Source of the DNA: Flavobacterium tyrosinilyticum
GTDB taxonomy: Bacteria > Bacteroidota > Bacteroidia > Flavobacteriales > Flavobacteriaceae
NCBI RefSeq assembly: GCF_023656565.1
Contig: NZ_JAMOKG010000001.1
Location: 502,456-566,455 of the forward strand
Reading direction: 5' to 3'
DNA: 64,000 nt
Position numbers and translations under genes: made by a program. How positions within the stretch are numbered: the first letter of the stretch is position 1; every line of letters begins with the position of its first letter. Below the pieces are notes generated by a model. That model made no database searches. It worked only from the letters and a program-made list of their open reading frames with translations, and had not been told where the DNA came from. This document shows positions 15,431 to 24,252 of the stretch, piece after piece.

Positions 15431-17659
15431 TTAATTTACTAATTCAAAATCAGATCTTAATTTAATATCTGCTGATGAAGTTCCGATCATTACTTCAAAA
15501 TCTCCTGGTTCAGCAACCCATTCTACTTTATCATTATAGAAAGAAAGTTTCTCTTTGTCAATTGTAAATTCGATTGTTTTAGATTCTCCTGCATTTAATT
15601 TCACTTTCTGGAAATCTCTTAATTCTAAAACGGGTCTTACAACAGATCCAAATTTATCTTTCAAATACAATTGAGCTACTTCTTCTCCAGCTACTTTTCC
15701 GCTATTTGTCAATTGGAAAGAAACTTTAATCGTTTCATTGCTTTTTATTTTAGTTGAAGATAATTTCAAACCAGAATAATCAAACGTTGTATAGCTCAAA
15801 CCATATCCAAAAGGAAATTTTGGAGAGTTTTTCAAGTCGATATAAGCCGAAACATAGTTCGTTGCGTTTTCGTCTTTAGCAGGTCTTCCTGTGCTGAAAT
15901 GATTGTAGTAAATTGGAATCTGCCCTACTTCTCTTGGAAAAGTCATTGGCAATTTTCCAGACGGATTGTAGTCTCCAAACAAAACATTTGCAATAGCATT
16001 TCCAGCTTCAGTTCCTAACCACCAAGTGTATAAAATTGCCGGAACATTATCTGCAGTCCAGTTGAAAACCAAAGGTCTTCCAGCATTTATTAAAACTACA
16101 ACTGGTTTTCCTGTTGCCATAACTGCTTTTACTAAATCTTCTTGAACTCCTGGCAAATGCAAGTCGCTTCTGCTTTTTGCCTCACCGCTCATGTCGCGTC
16201 TTTCACCAATACTCAAAATGACAACATCTGCTTGTTTAGCCGTAGCAACCGCTTCTGCAAAACCATCTTTGTTTGTTCCTTCTATTTCACAACCTTTTGC
16301 ATACAATAATTTGGTGTTTTTCCCTACTTTATTTTGCAATCCATCCCATTGCGAAACGATCCATTTATTGTAATCAACTTCTGGAAGTTCTACAGACCAG
16401 AATCCCATGTTTTCTTTATATTCTTTTACCATTGGACCAATAAATGCAATGGTTTTAGCATTTTTTGAAATTGGCAAAGTTTGGTTTTCGTTCTTTAATA
16501 AAACGATACTTTTTTCAGCCATTTCTCTAGCTGCTTTTCTGTGTTCCGGATTGTTTAATGCTTTTTCAGCACGTTTTTCGTCTGAGTATCTGTAAGGATC
16601 ATCAAATAATCCTAATTCGAATTTCTTGCGAAGAATACGTTTTACAGCATCATCAATTAAATCAATAGAAACTCTGCCTTCTTTTACTAACTCTGCTAAA
16701 TGCTTACGGTATGCATTACTTTCCATATCCATGTCGCTTCCTGCAGTAATCGCTGAATAAGCGGCTTCTTTAAGATCTTTAGAATAACCGTGTGCGACCA
16801 TTTCTCCAATTGATCCCCAGTCTGAAACTACGAAACCTTGAAAGTTCCATTTCCCTTTTAAGATATCTCTTTGTAAATGTGCATTCCCAGTTGCTGGAAT
16901 TCCGTTAATATCATTAAATGAATTCATAAATGTTGCAGCTCCTGCATCTAAAGCCGCTTTAAATGGCGGTAAATAGGTTTCCCTCAACATTCGTTCGCTC
17001 ATGTCTACAGAGTTGTAATCTCTTCCTCCAACTCCGGCCCCATAAGCTGCAAAGTGTTTTACGCAGGCCATAACCGAGTTTAAGTCTCCAAGTTTGTTTC
17101 CTTGAAAACCTTTTACTCTTGCGTAAGCAATTTTAGAACCCAAGTAAGTATCTTCTCCCGCACCTTCCATTACACGTCCCCAACGAGGATCACGACCAAT
17201 ATCAACCATTGGAGCAAATGTCCAATGAATTCCGCTTGCTGCTGCTTCTGTTGCCGCAACTCTTGCGCCTAATTCGATTGCTGCTAAATCCCAACTTGCC
17301 GCTTCTGCTAGAGGAAGAGGAAAAGTCATTTTGTAACCGTGAATAACGTCTTGGCCAAACAACAACGGAATTTTAAGTCTTGACTGCATCGCCAATTCTT
17401 GGTATCCTCTGGTATATTTTGTTCCGATAACATTTAGCATCGAACCAATTAAACCTTGTTTGATTTCGTTTTGCTTGTTCGGATTAATTGTGATTGGTCC
17501 AGTTGCCTGATTGTCTCCAGTGTACTGATTTAGCTGACCAATTTTTTCTTCAATTGTCATTTTTTTCAATAGATCATTGACTTTCTGATCTATTGACTGC
17601 TGCTGTGCCGTCGCAAAAAGCGAGAGCATAAACAGTGTAATTGTAGTTGCTTTTTTCAT
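15431..17659 (-). CDS. bglX: GH3 beta-glucosidase, BglX type
   Basis: A 742-residue secreted or periplasmic GH3 enzyme with a signal peptide (MKKATTITLFMLSLFATAQ). The order is a TIM barrel, an alpha/beta sandwich, then a C-terminal fibronectin-III-like domain. The nucleophile is D280 in GFVVSDWGS, and the conserved KHF (201-203) is present. It would release glucose from the non-reducing ends of beta-gluco-oligosaccharides. As the last gene of the minus-strand glucan operon, 12 bases after a GH30 gene, it fits the final step of beta-1,3/1,6-glucan breakdown. Confidence 0.93.
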   Translation of the reverse strand: MKKATTITLFMLSLFATAQQQSIDQKVNDLLKKMTIEEKIGQLNQYTGDNQATGPITINPNKQNEIKQGLIGSMLNVIGTKYTRGYQELAMQSRLKIPLLFGQDVIHGYKMTFPLPLAEAASWDLAAIELGARVAATEAAASGIHWTFAPMVDIGRDPRWGRVMEGAGEDTYLGSKIAYARVKGFQGNKLGDLNSVMACVKHFAAYGAGVGGRDYNSVDMSERMLRETYLPPFKAALDAGAATFMNSFNDINGIPATGNAHLQRDILKGKWNFQGFVVSDWGSIGEMVAHGYSKDLKEAAYSAITAGSDMDMESNAYRKHLAELVKEGRVSIDLIDDAVKRILRKKFELGLFDDPYRYSDEKRAEKALNNPEHRKAAREMAEKSIVLLKNENQTLPISKNAKTIAFIGPMVKEYKENMGFWSVELPEVDYNKWIVSQWDGLQNKVGKNTKLLYAKGCEIEGTNKDGFAEAVATAKQADVVILSIGERRDMSGEAKSRSDLHLPGVQEDLVKAVMATGKPVVVLINAGRPLVFNWTADNVPAILYTWWLGTEAGNAIANVLFGDYNPSGKLPMTFPREVGQIPIYYNHFSTGRPAKDENATNYVSAYIDLKNSPKFPFGYGLSYTTFDYSGLKLSSTKIKSNETIKVSFQLTNSGKVAGEEVAQLYLKDKFGSVVRPVLELRDFQKVKLNAGESKTIEFTIDKEKLSFYNDKVEWVAEPGDFEVMIGTSSADIKLRSDFELVN

Positions 17660-17671
17660 AGTTTAAGTGGT

Positions 17672-19096
17672 TTACCAAACGTAAGTAGCAACTGCTCCTG
17701 CGTTTAGTGTGGTTGTGGTTTGTTTGTCGTTGTATTTTATATTAAAAGTTTCTGCTGAAGCTCCGTCATTTTCTACAATTAAAACTGTTTGTCCTAACGG
17801 AGTTATGAAAGAAACATTGTGTAAATTTCCTATAATATTACTACCAATTCTTACTGAACCTTCTGGAACAAATTTAGAAGCTTGTCCGATAATATAATAT
17901 CCTACTTCTCTTTTGATATTCTGATTTTGATCAATCATCAAAGCACCTTTACAAGTTGAACATCCTCCTGGCGTGAAAGGTTTGTAAAACTCATCATTTG
18001 CTAATCCCCAAGAAAGCGCATTTTTGCTCCAATTTCTCATAGAACCAATCACTACATTTTTCACACTCCATTTTAGATCTGTTTCGAAATTAGTTCCGCT
18101 TCCGGTATACTGTTCTGTAAAATACAAATCCTTATTTGGAAATTCGTTATGAACAGTTGATAAAGCACTAATATCTCCTTCATACAAGTGAAAAGCTGAT
18201 CCTGCTACAAACTGATTTGCTTTTGGATCTCTTAAAATCGTCAAAGGATATTCTGGTTTATTACAGTTGTGATCATAAACAATGATTTTGGTTTTGATTC
18301 CTGCTTTCGCGAAAGCGGGACCCAAATTATTCCCAACAAAATCTGCTTGTTGCTCTGCCAACATTAGCAAACTTGGGTTATTTCCTGGGTGTAAAGGTTC
18401 ATTTTGAGGCGTAATCGCATCAATTACAATTCCGTGCGATTTCATTGCCTGAATATATTTCACAAAATATTCTGCATAAACCTGATAGTATTTTGGCTGT
18501 AAACTACCGCCTTTTGAACTTCCGTTATCTTTCATCCAAACTGGAGGCGACCACGGAGAACCCATTATTTTGATTTTAGGATTTATAGCTAAAATCTCTT
18601 TTAAAACCGGAATTACATCGTTTAAATCTGGACCAAGATTGAAATGTTCCAATTTTAAGTCGGTTTGACCTTCTGGCATATCATCATACGAAAAAACTTT
18701 TTCATTCAAATCTGATGCTCCAATACTTATTCTTAAATAACTTAAACCAATGGCATCTTCTTTTCTAGAAAACAATTCCTGAAGCAAAGCTTCTCTTTTT
18801 GATTTGTCTAGTTTTTTAATGGCTTGCGCACTTCCTCCAGTTAATGAAAATCCAAAACCTTCAATAGTTTGAAATTTCTCTGAAGGATTTACTTCAATGG
18901 TTTGATTTGAATTTGTTTCTGAAGTGAAAACTAACTCAGGTTGTTTTTTAAGTTTTGAAGTTTCATCTGTTGTGGTAATCCACGAAGAAACTTTTCCAGT
19001 ATTTTTTACAGTATTTGTTGAAGATCCACAGTTGAACTGCATTGCAATTAATGGCAGCAAAACTAGGATTTGAAGTTTTTTGTTGATGTTTTTCAT
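17672..19096 (-). CDS. GH30 glycoside hydrolase, lipoprotein (probable beta-1,6-glucanase type)
   Basis: A 474-residue GH30 enzyme with a lipoprotein signal (cysteine C23 in MQFNCGSS). The acid/base is E233 in TPQNEP and the nucleophile E328 in YFTEQY. The overall wording (GSAFHLYEGDIS, GGCSTCKGAL) matches its paralogue at 21209 and resembles GH30 subfamily 3 endo-beta-1,6-glucanases more than the glucosylceramidase type; subfamily is inference from memory of motifs. It is probably anchored at the cell surface. It lies in a tight run with GH3 and the EEP-fold protein (gaps of 12 and 2 bases). Confidence 0.9.
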   Translation of the reverse strand: MKNINKKLQILVLLPLIAMQFNCGSSTNTVKNTGKVSSWITTTDETSKLKKQPELVFTSETNSNQTIEVNPSEKFQTIEGFGFSLTGGSAQAIKKLDKSKREALLQELFSRKEDAIGLSYLRISIGASDLNEKVFSYDDMPEGQTDLKLEHFNLGPDLNDVIPVLKEILAINPKIKIMGSPWSPPVWMKDNGSSKGGSLQPKYYQVYAEYFVKYIQAMKSHGIVIDAITPQNEPLHPGNNPSLLMLAEQQADFVGNNLGPAFAKAGIKTKIIVYDHNCNKPEYPLTILRDPKANQFVAGSAFHLYEGDISALSTVHNEFPNKDLYFTEQYTGSGTNFETDLKWSVKNVVIGSMRNWSKNALSWGLANDEFYKPFTPGGCSTCKGALMIDQNQNIKREVGYYIIGQASKFVPEGSVRIGSNIIGNLHNVSFITPLGQTVLIVENDGASAETFNIKYNDKQTTTTLNAGAVATYVW

Positions 19097-19098
19097 TT

Positions 19099-19938
19099 TT
19101 AATCTATTTCTATTAAGACAGGCAAATGATCTGACGGATATTTTAAATCTTTGGAATCACTTAACACTGCGTGTTTTTGAACTTTTAGACCACTATTTTT
19201 TGAAATAAAAATGTAGTCTAATAATAATGTTACGGGTTCATTGTGTTTGAAATCGTTGAAAGTTCCTGAAGGACCGAATGGCTTTTCTATTGAAACATCT
19301 TTGGTATCATCCATCACTTTTTTGATTTCTCCAATTTGCGTTGTGTTTGGTTCAGAATTGAAATCACCCATTAAAAAAGCAGGATAATTTTTTGTGTTTA
19401 ATTCCTTTATTTTAGAAAGAGCAAGCTGTACGCCTTTTACTCTAGCTTCTTCGCCCATGTGATCTAAATGCAAATTGAAAACCCAAAATACTTTTTTAGT
19501 TTTTAGATCTTTAAAAAGTCCGTATGTACAAACTCTATTGCAAGCAGCATCCCAACCTCTTGAAACCACATTTGGAGTTTCAGACAACCAGAAAGTATTT
19601 GATTGCTCTACTTTAAAACGGTCTTTTTTGTAGTAAATCGTACACGCTTCACCTAAACCTCCTTCTTCTCTTCCTACTCCGAATTTGTTATAATTAGGCA
19701 AAGCCGATGCAATATCTAACACTTGGTTTGGCGTTGCTTCCTGAACTCCGAAAACGTCTGGACTGTAAAAACCAATTTGAGATGTAAAATAATCTTTTCG
19801 GTTTGGCCACGCATTTTCTCCATCTGAGGCAACATCCAGACGGATATTATATGTCATAATTTTTAAATTCTGACCATAAAATGAGTTCACGCTTAAAAGC
19901 AGGATTACTGCAAAAACAAGTTTGTTTATCTTTTTCAT
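19099..19938 (-). CDS. secreted endonuclease/exonuclease/phosphatase-fold protein
   Basis: A 279-residue protein with signal peptide (cut after SFYGQ) and the EEP fold. Visible are TYNIRLD at the start, GVQEAT with the metal-binding glutamate, FNLHLDHMG, MGDFNSEP and the final YPSDHLPVL histidine. The fold covers DNases, sphingomyelinases and inositol or sugar phosphatases, and the substrate is unknown here. It is embedded in the glucan operon two bases from a GH30 gene, so a role with phosphorylated glucans or with phosphate release from wall polymers is possible but speculative. Confidence 0.88.
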   Translation of the reverse strand: MKKINKLVFAVILLLSVNSFYGQNLKIMTYNIRLDVASDGENAWPNRKDYFTSQIGFYSPDVFGVQEATPNQVLDIASALPNYNKFGVGREEGGLGEACTIYYKKDRFKVEQSNTFWLSETPNVVSRGWDAACNRVCTYGLFKDLKTKKVFWVFNLHLDHMGEEARVKGVQLALSKIKELNTKNYPAFLMGDFNSEPNTTQIGEIKKVMDDTKDVSIEKPFGPSGTFNDFKHNEPVTLLLDYIFISKNSGLKVQKHAVLSDSKDLKYPSDHLPVLIEID

Positions 19939-20010
19939 GTTAAAAAATTTTAATCTTGTAAAGCTAGTGTTTACGAGGCTTTAAAGAAAAAAATCTGTTT
20001 AAAAATTATG

Positions 20011-21084
20011 TTAATTATATACTCTTACATAATCAATTTCGTAGGTCGCTCTTTGAAAGTTTGGATCGACAGTTCCTCCAAAATTTCCTCCCATTGCAAA
20101 GTTTACAATCACAAAGAATTTATCATTAAATGGAGTTGTACTAGAGTTTTTGTAGCTATAAAATAAATTATCATCTACATAAAAATTGATGTTTTCTGCA
20201 CTCCATTCGGCAGCATAGATATGAAACTCGGTTGTCGAATTTGGAGCCGTTGTTGTTTTAGTATCTGGCGTGTTTCCTGAACGTCCTGGGGAATGCAAGG
20301 ACGAATGGATTACATTTGGATTATTCCCAACCGATTCTAAAATATCTATTTCTCCGCATAACGGCCATCCTGCGGTATCGATGTTATCTCCAAGCAGCCA
20401 GAAAGCTGGCCAAGTACCGCCGCCAGCTGGTAATTTTGCGCGAATCTCTGCTCTTCCGTATTTAAAAGAAAATTTCCCTTTGGTTAGCATTCTTGTAGAA
20501 GTATATTGGCTTCCTTGGTAATTTTCTTTGATTGCCGTAATTTTCAAAAGGCCTCCTTCGATTTTTACATTTTCAGAACGATTGGTGTAATATTGTAATT
20601 CGTTATTTCCCCAGCCATTTCCCGTTCCTAAATCATAACCCCATTTTGAACTATCAGGCGCTCCATCTGTATTGAATTCGTCAGACCAGATTAATTTTCT
20701 GGCCACGAAAATATTTACTGTTGCAGAAGTATTCGTATACTTTATTCCGTTAAATGCTGTAACATCAATCGTATAGGTTTTGGTTCCGGGTTGCGTAAAT
20801 TCGTATGTAAAACTGCTAGTTGTAAACTCTTTTGTTTCATTGTTCACCACTACCTTATATGACTTTGCATTGGGAGCATCAATTTTTAAATTAATTTTTC
20901 CGCTTCCATCTCCATTTGGCATTTCGGCGGTTTTGCCCACTACATCAACTTGTACAGAAATTTTATCGGGAGCTACAACAACAGGAGTATCTGTTGTATC
21001 GTTGTTACTGCTGCAAGATTGGAATACAAACAACAGAATTAAAGTAAGAACTCCAGCTCTATTTGCGAGATTAATCATTTTCAT
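20011..21084 (-). CDS. GH16 endo-beta-1,3-glucanase (laminarinase-like) lipoprotein
   Basis: The 357-residue lipoprotein (C24 in FVFQSCSS) has a PKD/Ig-like domain at about residues 40-127 and a GH16 domain at about 130-357. The GH16 catalytic signature GEIDILES holds E245 (nucleophile), D247 and E250 (acid/base). The AFWLLGDN and HIYAAEWS segments are typical of laminarinase-type members. It would cut internal beta-1,3 or mixed-link glucosyl bonds, most likely at the cell surface. A second in-frame methionine two codons downstream could also be the start. Confidence 0.92.
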   Translation of the reverse strand: MKMINLANRAGVLTLILLFVFQSCSSNNDTTDTPVVVAPDKISVQVDVVGKTAEMPNGDGSGKINLKIDAPNAKSYKVVVNNETKEFTTSSFTYEFTQPGTKTYTIDVTAFNGIKYTNTSATVNIFVARKLIWSDEFNTDGAPDSSKWGYDLGTGNGWGNNELQYYTNRSENVKIEGGLLKITAIKENYQGSQYTSTRMLTKGKFSFKYGRAEIRAKLPAGGGTWPAFWLLGDNIDTAGWPLCGEIDILESVGNNPNVIHSSLHSPGRSGNTPDTKTTTAPNSTTEFHIYAAEWSAENINFYVDDNLFYSYKNSSTTPFNDKFFVIVNFAMGGNFGGTVDPNFQRATYEIDYVRVYN

Positions 21085-21208
21085 CTTTTTATTATTTAAA
21101 TGGTTTAGTTAATAAATTGAATATCAAGATAAATATTATTTCTTCTACTTTTTGTTTTTGTTCATAACAAAAAGTTTTAGATCAAAACGAGTTTTAAATT
21201 TTATGCGT

Positions 21209-22681
21209 TTATTTCCAAGTATACGTTCCGACAGATCCTGCTTCAAGTGAAGTGGTTACCCATTTTCCATTAAATTTAATATTGAAAGTTTCAGTTGCAG
21301 AACCATCATTTTCTACAATCAATACTTTAGAACCCGAAGGCGTAATAAAGGCAACATTTTGCAAGCTACCACCAGAATTGCTCTCGATTCTAGTAGATCC
21401 CATTGGAACAAATTTTGAAGCATGAGCAATAATATAATACGCCAAATTACGCTGAAAACTATCGCCAGAAGTTATTGTGATAGCTCCTTTACACATTGTA
21501 CATCCTCCATCTGTATGAGGTCCAAAATTTGCATTATTTGCCACATTCCATTCTAAAGCATTTTTACTGTAATTTCTCATCGATCCGATAATTACATTTC
21601 GAATATGCCATTTTAAATCACCATCAAAACTACCTTCAGAAGATGTCCATTGTTCTGTAAAATATACGTTTTTGGTCGGATAAGAATTGTACACATTCGT
21701 TAGTGCACTAATATCTCCTGCATATAAATGAAAAGCCGATCCGTCAACAAAAGGAAAGGCATCTGCATCTGCCAAAATTGCTTTCGGATAATTTGGATTA
21801 TCGCAATTATGATCGTAGGCAATAATTTTTACGTTTAGATTTGCGGCTTTAAATGCAGGCCCTAAACTCTTTTTAATAAAACTCCCCTGATCAGTAGCAG
21901 ACATATACATACTTGGGTTATTCCCGTCATGCAAAGGCTCGTTTTGAGGAGTTACAGCATCGATTGTAATTCCTTCTGCTTTCATTTGTTGAATGTATTT
22001 TACAAAATATTTAGCGTAAACATCATAGTATTCTGTTTTCAGTTTTCCGCCTTTAAAACTTGCTACATCTTTCATCCAAATAGGCGCAGACCAAGGCGTT
22101 GCTAAGATTAATATTTTAGGATTAATTGCCACTATTTCTTTCAGCATGGCAATTAGATTTTTGTCTTTTTCTAAACTAAATTTCTCTAGATTTAAATCTG
22201 TTTCTCCTGCTGCAAGATCGTTGTAAGTAAACGGTGTTGCATTTAAATCTGAAGCTCCGATACTGATTCTGATATAACTCACTCCAATTGAGCTTTCTCC
22301 ATTCCCGAATAATTCCTGCAAAAGAGCAGTTCTCTTAGCCCCATTTAATTGGTTTATAACATCTACGCTTCCTCCTGTCAAAGTATATCCGAAACCATCG
22401 ATAGTCTGGTATTTTTGAGCAGCATTCACTTCAATATTAGCATACCCATTTGCTGTTGTACTAAATCCTAATGTCCCTGATTGTTTTGCCAATATAACAC
22501 TTTGATTGCCTTTTGTAAGCCAAAAATCAACATCGTTTGTTACCACTACTGGAGGGTTTACTACTGGCGGATCTACTGGCAGATTTTCTACCGGATCGCT
22601 TGAAGAAGAGCATTTTACTTGAGCCATTACTGCTGCCATAAATAAAAACGCTTTTATGGTGTTCTTTAGATTAAATTTCAT
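21209..22681 (-). CDS. GH30 glycoside hydrolase, lipoprotein (paralogue of 17672)
   Basis: A 490-residue GH30 with lipobox cysteine C24 (AQVKCSSSS) and a proline-rich linker at about residues 33-48. Acid/base is E248 (TPQNEPLHDGNN), nucleophile E343 (YFTEQW). It is clearly paralogous to the enzyme at 17672: the LTGGS, RISIGASDLN and GGCTMCKGA segments are shared. The linker probably holds the catalytic domain away from the outer membrane. The 124-base gap upstream of the GH16 gene shows no promoter or terminator I can identify. Confidence 0.9.
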   Translation of the reverse strand: MKFNLKNTIKAFLFMAAVMAQVKCSSSSDPVENLPVDPPVVNPPVVVTNDVDFWLTKGNQSVILAKQSGTLGFSTTANGYANIEVNAAQKYQTIDGFGYTLTGGSVDVINQLNGAKRTALLQELFGNGESSIGVSYIRISIGASDLNATPFTYNDLAAGETDLNLEKFSLEKDKNLIAMLKEIVAINPKILILATPWSAPIWMKDVASFKGGKLKTEYYDVYAKYFVKYIQQMKAEGITIDAVTPQNEPLHDGNNPSMYMSATDQGSFIKKSLGPAFKAANLNVKIIAYDHNCDNPNYPKAILADADAFPFVDGSAFHLYAGDISALTNVYNSYPTKNVYFTEQWTSSEGSFDGDLKWHIRNVIIGSMRNYSKNALEWNVANNANFGPHTDGGCTMCKGAITITSGDSFQRNLAYYIIAHASKFVPMGSTRIESNSGGSLQNVAFITPSGSKVLIVENDGSATETFNIKFNGKWVTTSLEAGSVGTYTWK

Positions 22682-22709
22682 ATTTCGTGGTTATTTAGTT
22701 AGCTGACAA

Positions 22710-24161
22710 TTAATATACAATTGTCTGTATAGCGTGTGCCGGAATTGTAATTGTTGTTTTTTCTTTTTGATTTTCTAAAGAATAAATAATCTCTTTTTCA
22801 GATTGATTCATTACGATAGTTATCAATTTTCCGTCAGAATTTTTAAAAGAAGTACTTAACAACGATTTGTCGTTTACGTTTTCAAGTACTCTTTTTGCAT
22901 TTGGTCTAATGAATTTTGAGAAATGTCCAATATAATAATACATTGGCGTATAAATTAATTCATCTTTTGTGGTATCAGCATGGATTGGCGCAAAACAGAA
23001 ATTACCAACATGATTTGGACCTCCGTTCTGGTCTAAAAGAATATTCCAGTCTGTCCAACCAACTGTTCCGTTATTAAAATCATGAATCATATTGGTTCCG
23101 TAGCGTTCTGCATTTCCCCAAAACTGATATTTTGTGGCATCAAATTTCTCAATACATCCTTCGGTAAAAAGGAGATTTTTATTTGGAAATTCTTCATGAA
23201 CTTTCGCTACAGATTCAAATTGAGGCGGGCCTCCGTTCCAAGTTTCATACCAGTGAAATCCAATTCCCCAAGCATATTTGGAAACTTCTGGATCTGAGAA
23301 AACTAGATTGGCTCTTTTTTCCAACATATCTCCCCTATTATGATCCCAAATAATAACGTTTTTAGAACCCAGTCCTTCTTTTTCTAAAGTTGGACCAAGA
23401 TGATTTTTAAGAAAATCTCTTTCTGCTTCTGGAGTGTAAATGCAAGATTCCCAGCTTTGTTTCGCCATTGGTTCGTTCTGAACCGTTAACCCCCAGATTG
23501 GGATTCCTTCTTTTTCGTATTCTTTTATAAACTTAGCATAATACAATGCCCAAGCTGGAGCAAATTCTGGCAACAAAACGCCGCCGTGCAAAATATCGTT
23601 ATTGTCTTTCATGAAAGCTGGGGGACTCCAAGGGCTGACAAATAAGGTTAGTTTCCCGCCGGCTGTTTCAATTGCTTTTTTAATTAATGGAATTCTATAT
23701 TTGCGATCGTGGTTTATATTAAAAGTCTTTAGTTCTTTGTCTCCTTCAGAAACATATGTATAGCTGTCACTGCTGAAATCACAGCTGTGAATGTTTGTTC
23801 TTGCCAAAGTATAACCAATACCTTTGTTTTTATCGTAATAAGCAGTTAAGAATTCCTGCTGTTTTTTGGGTGATAATTTTGCGAAAACTTCTGCACTTGC
23901 ATCTGTAATTGCGCCCCCGATTCCGAGGAAGGTCTGGTCTGTTTTTTCAGTATCTACTCGAATAGATACTGTTGGTGTTTTTTGTTGTGTAGTGTTGTTT
24001 TTTGAAATTAAATCATTTGATAAAGTCAATTTCAAATTGGTGTTTTCGGCAGTAGTATAAACCTTTATTTTGCTGTTTTTTTGAGCTGTTATTTTTGAGC
24101 TAAAACCGCTTAATTGAATTAAGACAAAGGCTGATAAAAATATTTGAGAGGTAACTTTCAT
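22710..24161 (-). CDS. GH30 glycoside hydrolase, glucosylceramidase-like type (exported)
   Basis: A 483-residue GH30 with an ordinary signal peptide rather than a lipobox. Acid/base is E230 (VQNEP), nucleophile E334 (LFTEGC). The HWYETWNGGPP and DWNILLDQNGGPNHVGNFC segments place it with the glucosylceramidase-like beta-glucosidases of GH30 subfamily 1, distinct from the genes at 17672 and 21209. It is probably periplasmic, acting on imported oligosaccharides. It is a close paralogue of the next gene (24253), with long identical stretches. Confidence 0.9.
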   Translation of the reverse strand: MKVTSQIFLSAFVLIQLSGFSSKITAQKNSKIKVYTTAENTNLKLTLSNDLISKNNTTQQKTPTVSIRVDTEKTDQTFLGIGGAITDASAEVFAKLSPKKQQEFLTAYYDKNKGIGYTLARTNIHSCDFSSDSYTYVSEGDKELKTFNINHDRKYRIPLIKKAIETAGGKLTLFVSPWSPPAFMKDNNDILHGGVLLPEFAPAWALYYAKFIKEYEKEGIPIWGLTVQNEPMAKQSWESCIYTPEAERDFLKNHLGPTLEKEGLGSKNVIIWDHNRGDMLEKRANLVFSDPEVSKYAWGIGFHWYETWNGGPPQFESVAKVHEEFPNKNLLFTEGCIEKFDATKYQFWGNAERYGTNMIHDFNNGTVGWTDWNILLDQNGGPNHVGNFCFAPIHADTTKDELIYTPMYYYIGHFSKFIRPNAKRVLENVNDKSLLSTSFKNSDGKLITIVMNQSEKEIIYSLENQKEKTTITIPAHAIQTIVY

Positions 24162-24252
24162 GTTGCTTAAATAATCGTTTTAAAATTAAAAGCAAGAGAA
24201 GACTAAGATGGATGATTCAAATTAGTCCTCTTCATTACTTTACTACAAAATA

